Shown piece after piece: positions 1-5,979 of a stretch of DNA of 36,313 nucleotides; positions within the stretch are counted from its first letter, which is position 1; each line of letters opens with the position of its first letter. Source of the DNA: Prevotella sp. UBA746 (lineage in GTDB: Bacteria; Bacteroidota; Bacteroidia; Bacteroidales; Bacteroidaceae). The translations under genes and the position numbers were made by a program. A model generated the notes under the pieces. That model had not been told where the DNA came from. It saw only the letters and a program-made list of their open reading frames with translations, and did not search any database. The DNA lies in NCBI GenBank assembly GCA_002298545.1, contig DBKQ01000023.1:1-36313 (forward strand). Reading direction: 5' to 3'.

Positions 1-28
1 TTATTGCTTAAAGTCTTCAGAGGCCCTC

Positions 29-164
29 ATTCCTCACAGTTCTCCCAGTACTTCCAGATCTCTCATTCCTCTCAGTTCTCTCGGTTCTCCCATTCCTCTC
101 TCAGTTCTCCCATTCCTCTCAGTCCTCCCATTCCTCTCAGTTCTCCCAGTTCTCCCAATTCTTT
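29..164. repeat. 9-nt minisatellite, AGTTCTCCC/ATTCCTCTC type
   Basis: About 14 consecutive 9-nt units run from 29 to 156, alternating mainly between AGTTCTCCC and ATTCCTCTC, with one 11-nt unit at 92-102. The complementary strand reads GGGAGAACT and GAGAGGAAT. The same consensus recurs at 25540-25629 and 31733-31825. An open frame across it would encode only Ser/Pro/Phe low complexity and has no sign of being a gene. Confidence 0.9.
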
Positions 165-198
165 ACCCTCACCCTATCCCTCACCATCTGCCCCCCCC
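163..198. repeat. CCCTCACC element followed by a C8 run
   Basis: Two CCCTCACC-type units lie next to each other, followed by eight C residues at 191-198. The complement reads GGTGAGGGATAGGGTGAGGG, almost the same as 15380-15399 on the plus strand, so this is a dispersed element in opposite orientation. The G-rich strand is close to a G-quadruplex pattern. Confidence 0.65.
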
Positions 199-287
199 GA
201 TAAACAGGGCTTTCTGTGGCTAAGTATGAGGGCGTGATGGTAAAAAAGAAAAAAAACTATTTTGTTTATTTCATGCCTTTTTCGTAA

Positions 288-320
288 ATTCTTCATTCTT
301 CGTTCTTAATTCTTCATTTA
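288..320. repeat. degenerate ATTCTTC repeats upstream of xpt
   Basis: Four ATTCTTC/GTTCTTA-like units lie in the AT-rich stretch ahead of xpt. Together with the two arrays to the left, they fill most of the first 364 bases. I see no gene in 1-364, and no purine-riboswitch-like fold ahead of xpt. Confidence 0.6.
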
Positions 321-326
321 TTTAAT

Positions 327-334
327 TACCTTTG
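327..334 (+). promoter_or_regulatory. -7 box (TACCTTTG) of xpt
   Basis: TACCTTTG matches the Bacteroidota -7 consensus TAnnTTTG and lies 30 nt before the xpt ATG, implying a leader of about 24 nt. No good TTTG -33 box is present at 19-21 nt. Confidence 0.5.
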
Positions 335-364
335 TCGTTTAATAAGAAAAAAATCTAATAAGAC

Positions 365-931
365 ATGGATATATTAAAGGAAAGAATCATGCAGGATGGC
401 AAATGCTATCCTGGAGGAATTTTGAAAGTAGACAGTTTCATTAATCATCAGATGGATCCTAATTTGATGATGGATGTTGCTAAGGAGTTTGTAAGGCTTT
501 TTGCTGATAAGAACATTAACAAGATTGTTACTATTGAGGCAAGCGGTATTGCTCCGGCAATTCTCGTAGGTTATCTCATGCAGTTGCCTGTTGTCTTCAT
601 TAAGAAAAAACAACCTAAGACGATGGATAATATGTTGTCTACTGTTGTCCACTCATTCACAAAAGACCGCGATTATACGGTTTGTATAAGCAACAGTTTC
701 CTTACGCCAGATGACCATGTCTTGTTTATTGACGATTTCCTTGCCAACGGAAATGCCGCTAATGGTGTTATGGAACTATGTCAGCAGGCTGGTGCTACTA
801 TTGAAGCTATGGGCTTTATTATAGAAAAGGCTTTTCAGCATGGTGGTGATTTCCTTAGAAGCAAAGGGATCGTCTATGAGGCGCTTGCCACGGTTGAGAG
901 TCTTGATGATTGTAAGATTGTACTGAAATAA
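365..931 (+). CDS. xpt: xanthine phosphoribosyltransferase
   Basis: This 188-aa cytosolic enzyme of purine salvage transfers the ribose 5-phosphate of PRPP to xanthine, giving XMP. The PRPP-binding loop of type I phosphoribosyltransferases is visible at residues 119-131 (VLFIDDFLANGNA), with the acidic pair D123-D124. The start MDILKERI is typical of Xpt, and the length matches the usual 185-195 aa. The ATG at 365 follows an AT-rich leader without a Shine-Dalgarno sequence, normal for Bacteroidota. The yraN-like gene begins 21 nt downstream, so the two are probably cotranscribed. Unlike Firmicutes xpt, no guanine riboswitch is evident. The repeat arrays upstream are described separately. Confidence 0.93.
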   Translation: MDILKERIMQDGKCYPGGILKVDSFINHQMDPNLMMDVAKEFVRLFADKNINKIVTIEASGIAPAILVGYLMQLPVVFIKKKQPKTMDNMLSTVVHSFTKDRDYTVCISNSFLTPDDHVLFIDDFLANGNAANGVMELCQQAGATIEAMGFIIEKAFQHGGDFLRSKGIVYEALATVESLDDCKIVLK

Positions 932-952
932 TTGATTATAGGCTTTACTCGT

Positions 953-1324
953 ATGGCTCAGCATAATGATTTAGGACGTTGGGGCGAGGATTTTGCTGTC
1001 AGGATGCTTGAGGCAAAAGGCTATCGTATTATAGAACGTGACTGGAAGGATGCTCACAGAGATATTGATATCATTGCCCTTGACAATGATTGCCTTGTCT
1101 TCATTGAGGTCAAAACAAGGCGTGCTGGCACACTATTGGCGCCAGAGCTGGCTGTTGACCGCAGAAAGATAAAGAATATCACTCTTGCGGCTAATAGGTA
1201 TGTCAAATCAAATAGAATTGATTTCCCTTTACGCTTCGATATCATTGCTATAACAGGTTCAAATGAGAACTCCTGTAAGGTTGAGCATATAGAGGATGCC
1301 TTTATGCCTTATTATTTCAGATAG
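953..1324 (+). CDS. yraN: YraN/UPF0102 family nuclease-fold protein
   Basis: This is a 123-aa member of the UPF0102 (YraN) family, which has a restriction-endonuclease-like fold and an unknown cellular role. The family pattern is clear: an N-terminal LGRWGEDFA segment, then GYRIIERDW, then IDIIALD and VFIEVKTR, giving the acidic residue and ExK arrangement of PD-(D/E)xK nucleases. I chose the ATG at 953 because MAQHNDLGRWGE matches the usual family start. An in-frame TTG at 932, directly after the xpt stop, would add seven non-conserved residues. It follows xpt by 21 nt. The biochemical activity remains an inference from fold. Confidence 0.88.
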   Translation: MAQHNDLGRWGEDFAVRMLEAKGYRIIERDWKDAHRDIDIIALDNDCLVFIEVKTRRAGTLLAPELAVDRRKIKNITLAANRYVKSNRIDFPLRFDIIAITGSNENSCKVEHIEDAFMPYYFR

Positions 1325-1436
1325 AGGAATATTGGTTTCCCTTTTATAATAGATGCCTTTTTTATTTTACTGAGGTATAAATTGGGATTTATTATATACA
1401 TTTATTCCTAAATAATACGCTTATATTTTATTTGAT

Positions 1437-2246
1437 TTGGAAAAGATAAAGATTATTGAACTTGACGAGATTGACTCTACCAATCGCTTTATGCATGACT
1501 ACGACGGCGAGGAAGGAGAACTGATGACGGTGGCTGTATGCAACAAGCAAACTGCCGGACGGGGCAATGGCACGAACTCATGGGAGAGTGAAGAGGGAAG
1601 AAACCTCACTTTCAGTGTAAAGGTTCGTCCGGTTGGTGTACCTGCCAACCTACAGTATGTCTTACTTGAAGCAATGGCTCTTGCTATACGGAATACTCTT
1701 GCTGCCGAAGTCGAGAGTGTCAGGAGCTGGTCTATGCTCGAGGATTATGATTTTATGTTTGGGCGCTCCGTTGCGAGCGGTACCGACTGCCGTGGCTTCA
1801 CAGTGAAATGGCCTAACGACATATATTGGGACGACCGCAAGATAAGCGGTACGCTGTCGGAATGCGAGATAAACAGCAATGGTGTGAAGAGTTGCATAAT
1901 AGGAGTAGGGATAAATGTCAATCAGCGGGAGTTCCTCAGCGATGCTCCCAATCCAATCTCCTTGTCGCAGATTATGCGGCGCAGCATTTCGTTGACAAAG
2001 CTCCTTAATAAAGTGCTGGAGAATTTTGAACATTATCTTCATCTGGTGAACGATGGCGAATACGAGGGGATACACAAGGATTATCTTGACGTGCTATATC
2101 GTCGCATTGGTTCTTATGGATATGAGGATAAGAACGGAATATTCTATGCTCGTATAGAGACAGTAAAGCCGAACGGTCATATCATTTTGCATCGAGATGA
2201 CGGAAGGTTGTCGGAATATGAATTTAAGGAAGTAAAATTTAAATAG
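1437..2246 (+). CDS. birA: biotin--[acetyl-CoA-carboxylase] ligase (catalytic domain only)
   Basis: This 269-aa biotin protein ligase makes biotinyl-AMP from biotin and ATP and transfers biotin to carboxyl carrier proteins. Visible family motifs are DEIDSTN (10-16), the nucleotide loop GRGNGTNSW (41-49), KWPND (124-128), KISGTLSE (135-142) and GVGINVNQ (156-163). There is no N-terminal helix-turn-helix, so it should not act as a repressor. The start is a TTG at 1437: the preceding in-frame stop is at 1413 and no ATG lies between. Two oddities stand out. The loop has N-G-T where E. coli has R-R-G, and about 28 extra residues (about 92-120) precede KWPND. The gene lies 112 nt after yraN and 23 nt before pyrH. 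Confidence 0.9.
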   Translation: MEKIKIIELDEIDSTNRFMHDYDGEEGELMTVAVCNKQTAGRGNGTNSWESEEGRNLTFSVKVRPVGVPANLQYVLLEAMALAIRNTLAAEVESVRSWSMLEDYDFMFGRSVASGTDCRGFTVKWPNDIYWDDRKISGTLSECEINSNGVKSCIIGVGINVNQREFLSDAPNPISLSQIMRRSISLTKLLNKVLENFEHYLHLVNDGEYEGIHKDYLDVLYRRIGSYGYEDKNGIFYARIETVKPNGHIILHRDDGRLSEYEFKEVKFK

Positions 2247-2269
2247 AAATATTATAAAAACAAACAACT

Positions 2270-2980
2270 ATGGCAAAATATAAGAGAATTCTTCTGAAGC
2301 TCAGTGGCGAGAGTCTTATGGGCAAACAGAATTATGGTATCGACGTGGAGCGCTTGAACGACTATGCACGCCAGATAAAGGAAGTTCACGAGATGGGCGT
2401 CCAGATAGGTATCGTTATCGGTGGTGGCAACATCTTCCGCGGACTGAGCGGAGCCGGCAAGGGCTTCGACCGCGTGAAGGGCGACCAAATGGGCATGTGT
2501 GCCACGGTAATCAACTCCCTGGCTCTTAGTTCAGCTCTCGGTGCCGTTGGTGTGAAGACCAAGGTGCTTACGGCTATTCGCATGGAGCCAATCGGCGAGT
2601 TCTACAACAAGTGGAAAGCTATCGAGGCAATGGAGGCGGGATATGTTTGCATCTTCTCTGCCGGAACAGGAAGTCCGTACTTTACAACCGACACCGGTTC
2701 ATCGCTTCGCGGCATAGAGATTGAGGCCGACGTGATGCTCAAGGGCACCCGAGTGGATGGTATCTATACAGCCGACCCGGAGAAGGATCCTACGGCAACC
2801 AAATTCTCTGAGATTACATACGACGAGATTTATACCCGTGGCTTGAAGGTTATGGACCTCACGGCAACCACGATGTGCAAGGAGAACAATCTTCCTATCT
2901 ACGTCTTCAACATGGACGTTGTCGGTAACTTGAAGAAGGTTATGGATGGCGAACAGATAGGTACGTTGGTGCACAACTAA
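2270..2980 (+). CDS. pyrH: UMP kinase
   Basis: This 236-aa UMP kinase phosphorylates UMP to UDP with ATP in pyrimidine nucleotide synthesis; the bacterial type is a hexamer of the amino-acid-kinase fold. The N-terminus has the KLSGESL phosphate-binding segment (10-16). GGGNIFRG follows at 51-58, the UMP/ATP region TGSPYFTTDTGS lies at 133-144, and LKGTRVDGIYTADP at 157-170. The length matches the usual 235-245 aa. It starts 23 nt after birA and ends 20 nt before a clear hairpin terminator at 3001-3051, which makes it the last gene of the left-hand run. Confidence 0.97.
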   Translation: MAKYKRILLKLSGESLMGKQNYGIDVERLNDYARQIKEVHEMGVQIGIVIGGGNIFRGLSGAGKGFDRVKGDQMGMCATVINSLALSSALGAVGVKTKVLTAIRMEPIGEFYNKWKAIEAMEAGYVCIFSAGTGSPYFTTDTGSSLRGIEIEADVMLKGTRVDGIYTADPEKDPTATKFSEITYDEIYTRGLKVMDLTATTMCKENNLPIYVFNMDVVGNLKKVMDGEQIGTLVHN

Positions 2981-3000
2981 AGTTTTGTTGAAATAATAAT

Positions 3001-3051
3001 GAGGGCGTATCAGAAACCGCATGGTTAATGGTATGCCCTCAATTTTATTTC
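3001..3051 (+). terminator. rho-independent terminator after pyrH
   Basis: GAGGGCGTA at 3001-3009 pairs with TATGCCCTC at 3032-3040 (one G-T pair). Inside it, AACC pairs with GGTT, and AATTTTATTT follows. It lies 20 nt after the pyrH stop and separates pyrH from the glycerate kinase gene. Confidence 0.8.
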
Positions 3052-3093
3052 TTTACATTTATCGGGAACTATAAAAAATAATTGTCTTTATAT

Positions 3094-4155
3094 ATGAAAT
3101 TTATTCTTGCTATTGATTCATTTAAGGGATGCCTTACGTCTATGGAGGCTGAGAATGTTGTTGCTGAATCTTTTGGCAAAAGAGAAATAGAAACACTTTG
3201 TCTGCCGATGAGCGACGGTGGCGAGGGGATGCTCGAAGCCTTCACCTCAGCCCTCGGCGGAACATTAGAACCCGTGTATATCCACAACCACATGATGCGT
3301 CGTGTTGATGCCCAGTATGGCATAACCGCCGACGGCACGGCAATAATTGAGGTGGCACAGGCTTGCGGACTGACCCAGATTAAGGAAGACGAGCGAAACC
3401 CCATGCGCTCCACCACGTATGGAGTGGGGGAGCTACTGTCGAGAGCCGTGAAGCGCGGCTGCCGCAAATTTATTATAGGTCTTGGCGGCACAGGCACGAG
3501 CGATGCCGGAATAGGAATGATACGGGCACTTGTGGATATCTTTGCAAGAGGGAAAAACTTTGACGAGGCAATGAAAACGGAACTTGGCGAGTGCTGCTTC
3601 ACGCTTGCCTCGGATGTCAGCAATCCACTGTATGGCGAGAATGGAGCAGCCCATGTCTTTGCGCCGCAGAAAGGGGCAACGCCAGAAATGGTAGAGCAGC
3701 TTGACCGCCGTGCGCGGCTCTTTGCCGAGAAGTCAGCCCTGCATTTCGGCTTTGACAAATCTGAAGAGCCGGGAGCCGGAGCAGCCGGCGGATTGGGCTA
3801 TGCCTTTATGCAATATCTCGGGGCGGAGATGAAGAGCGGAGCTGATTTGCTGCTCGACCTCATCGACTTCAACGACAAGATAAAGGATGCCGATATGGTG
3901 ATAACGGGCGAGGGTAGAGCCGACCGCCAGACGCTGATGGGCAAGTTGCCGCAGCGCATTCTGGAGCGCGGCAAGCGTTGCGGAGTTCCCGTAGGACTCA
4001 TTGCCGGACAGATTGCCGAAAAAGAAAGACTCCTTTCAGCCGGCTTCGCTTTTGCCGACTGTATAACGCCCAAAGAACAACCGTTGGCAGAGGCAATAAA
4101 AAAAGAGACCGCCCTCGGCAATTTGCAGCATTGGGCAGCCTCTCTATCGTTATAA
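3094..4155 (+). CDS. glycerate kinase (GlxK/GarK family)
   Basis: This 353-aa protein of the type I glycerate kinase family phosphorylates D-glycerate with ATP to a phosphoglycerate that feeds glycolysis. The sequence does not settle whether the product is 2- or 3-phosphoglycerate. Family motifs are the opening AIDSFKG (6-12), SDGGEG (40-45), GGTGTSDAG (131-139), PGAGAAGGLG (226-235) and VITGEGRAD (269-277). The ATG at 3094 gives MKFILAIDSFKG, the normal family start; an in-frame TTG at 3082 would add four residues. It is slightly shorter than the usual 370-380 aa. It has its own transcription unit after the pyrH terminator and converges on the Omp28-like gene with a 69-nt gap. Confidence 0.92.
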   Translation: MKFILAIDSFKGCLTSMEAENVVAESFGKREIETLCLPMSDGGEGMLEAFTSALGGTLEPVYIHNHMMRRVDAQYGITADGTAIIEVAQACGLTQIKEDERNPMRSTTYGVGELLSRAVKRGCRKFIIGLGGTGTSDAGIGMIRALVDIFARGKNFDEAMKTELGECCFTLASDVSNPLYGENGAAHVFAPQKGATPEMVEQLDRRARLFAEKSALHFGFDKSEEPGAGAAGGLGYAFMQYLGAEMKSGADLLLDLIDFNDKIKDADMVITGEGRADRQTLMGKLPQRILERGKRCGVPVGLIAGQIAEKERLLSAGFAFADCITPKEQPLAEAIKKETALGNLQHWAASLSL

Positions 4156-4190
4156 GCCAATATGAGAAAAACTATTTAAGTTTAGTATCA

Positions 4191-4236
4191 ATCCGTTTAT
4201 ACTATTTGATAAAATCCGTTTATACTATTTGATAAA
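4191..4236. repeat. perfect 23-nt tandem duplication at the Omp28-like gene end
   Basis: The 23 nt at 4191-4213 are repeated exactly at 4214-4236. The second copy contains the last codons (Phe-Ile-Lys) and the TAG stop of the minus-strand Omp28-like gene, so the end of that gene has been copied once downstream. No terminator hairpin is apparent in the 69-nt convergent gap. Confidence 0.9.
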
Positions 4237-5979
4237 TTCTTTTACCGTCATGCCGTCAGAGAGTTTGATGATAGTCAGTCCCCTGTGGTTGGCATCAACT
4301 CTCCTGCCGTCGGCGGCATAGCGAGCCACTTCGTAAGGCTTGTCGGCAGATGCCGTAGTGATAGCCGTAACGCCTTTCTCCAGCGGCATGCTTGCAGCAT
4401 TCTCGATTGCGCAGTCCTTGATATTCTCCTTGTTGTAGTTGTAGATGAAAGCCACAACCTCCATATTCTTTTTGTTCCATGCCGGGTCGATAGAGAAGGA
4501 AGTCTGATAGCTGAACGAGTTGTCGCTCCAAGTTATCGGCTCACCCCAAATACCGTTGGATGCACGTGTAACATGCTGTTGGAAATACGTGCCGCTTGCT
4601 CCCTCCTGACTTTTAGCCTTCAAGTCATTCTCTATCAGATAAACCATGATATAAGGATTGGAAGCCGAATACAGGTCGTTGCATATACCGCCCACATTTA
4701 CCTTCACTTCCGAGTCGTTGCTCTTGTCAAGTTCCACGCTGAGCATTGCGTTTGTGCTCAGTGAAACCTCATGCGCAGCATAAGCCTTCAGCTCTTGGTA
4801 GTTCGTTGGCAGAAAGACAGGAGTTGGCTGATTCGTCTTTGATGTGAAATAAGGTTTGCGGTTAATCATCGCCGCCGGAGCATAAGTACTGCCCGATGCA
4901 TTGTAGAACCACAGCAGATCCTCTTCGTCAGGCAGTGTGAGCCAGTCTGTGTAGAAACCCACATGGTGAGCCACGACGATAATGTTGCCGTCCACATCCT
5001 TGTCATCAAGAAGAGTATGGATATTCGCAGCAGCAGTAGGACAGTTGGAGCACTTCTCAGTGGTAAATTCCTCCAGCACAACATTCTTGATATAAGTATA
5101 ATAAGGCGCCGTAGTGTTATTCTCAGCATTGCAGTCCGTTCCTCCGTCAATGCCGGTGAGCGCGATGCTCCATTTTGTTTCCGCTCCTGTGGCAACCTTC
5201 GGGTCGATGGTGAACGACACTTCCGCTTCGCCCAACGATGGAATATTCTTCTCTATAACCGTTTCCATGTCATTTATGCCGTCAGCCTTCATCGTTAGAG
5301 AAAATTTGTCCACGGCTTTCGTTCCGTAGTTATGTGCAGAGAGCGAAACCTTCAATGCCGTAGGACTTACTGATGGGGCTGGCACTATAGTAGCCGAGGC
5401 AATTCCCAGGTCGTATTCCGGAAGCAAGTTGCCCGCAACGAGAGCCTCGATACTGAGCACTCCTTCATTGCTAACGTCGGTCCATGAGCCGTCGCCCTGT
5501 TTTATGAATGATGTTCCTATTCTGGCAGACCCCACGATGCTTATGATGTCAGAAGTAGCCTTCTGTCGGTAACTGTAGCCTATGAACAGTCCGTCGGTAG
5601 AGTTGCCGATATTCAGAGGCTTGTCAAACAAAATCTTGTTCCACCCCTTTACAACAGCCTTTGTCCCGGCTTTTCTTATCGCCAAGCCTTCGGCGAGATT
5701 CTCTCCGTCTTTTTCCTTCCTTATCCAGATCTTCAGTGAGTCGGTGTTCAACACGTTCACCACGCCGGCATTGATACCCACAATCTCGTTGCCGCAATAA
5801 GATGCCAGAGCATCTTTCGATATATACACCGCAGCATTGTTCCAACCTTTGCCGTCCATTTTGTGTTCCGTTTGTGTAGCCACCTCATGGTTGCAGAAGC
5901 CGATAGCCAGAGTGTCGCTCTGTGCATGTGCCGCCATTGCAGTGCATAAAAGAGCACAAGTCAAAAATATATTTCTCAT
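4225..5979 (-). CDS. Omp28-like secreted protein with CxxC motif and T9SS sorting domain
   Basis: This is a 584-aa exported protein. Residues 1-19 form a signal peptide ending AAHA. A CARDB-like beta-sandwich spans roughly 190-290, and an Omp28-related region about 300-540. Just after TTEK it carries C310-S-N-C313, a thioredoxin-type CxxC whose redox role is untested. The end (YAADGRRV... then GLTIIKLSDGMTVKEFIK) resembles the type A T9SS C-terminal domain, so it is probably secreted through type IX and anchored or released. Its ATG overlaps the stop of the M6 protease gene (ATGA, 5976-5979), indicating translational coupling. Substrate and partner are unknown. Family assignment is from recognised sequence features only. 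Confidence 0.8.
   Translation of the reverse strand: MRNIFLTCALLCTAMAAHAQSDTLAIGFCNHEVATQTEHKMDGKGWNNAAVYISKDALASYCGNEIVGINAGVVNVLNTDSLKIWIRKEKDGENLAEGLAIRKAGTKAVVKGWNKILFDKPLNIGNSTDGLFIGYSYRQKATSDIISIVGSARIGTSFIKQGDGSWTDVSNEGVLSIEALVAGNLLPEYDLGIASATIVPAPSVSPTALKVSLSAHNYGTKAVDKFSLTMKADGINDMETVIEKNIPSLGEAEVSFTIDPKVATGAETKWSIALTGIDGGTDCNAENNTTAPYYTYIKNVVLEEFTTEKCSNCPTAAANIHTLLDDKDVDGNIIVVAHHVGFYTDWLTLPDEEDLLWFYNASGSTYAPAAMINRKPYFTSKTNQPTPVFLPTNYQELKAYAAHEVSLSTNAMLSVELDKSNDSEVKVNVGGICNDLYSASNPYIMVYLIENDLKAKSQEGASGTYFQQHVTRASNGIWGEPITWSDNSFSYQTSFSIDPAWNKKNMEVVAFIYNYNKENIKDCAIENAASMPLEKGVTAITTASADKPYEVARYAADGRRVDANHRGLTIIKLSDGMTVKEFIK

Noticed and set aside
4..237. Open frame of about 77 codons at the left edge.
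   Set aside because: It is made of the 9-nt satellite translated as Ser/Pro/Phe low complexity, has a TTG start, no signal or domain, and no sign of being a gene.
200..364. Possible purine riboswitch upstream of xpt.
   Set aside because: No three-way-junction core or conserved loop sequence can be seen; the region is simple AT-rich repeats.
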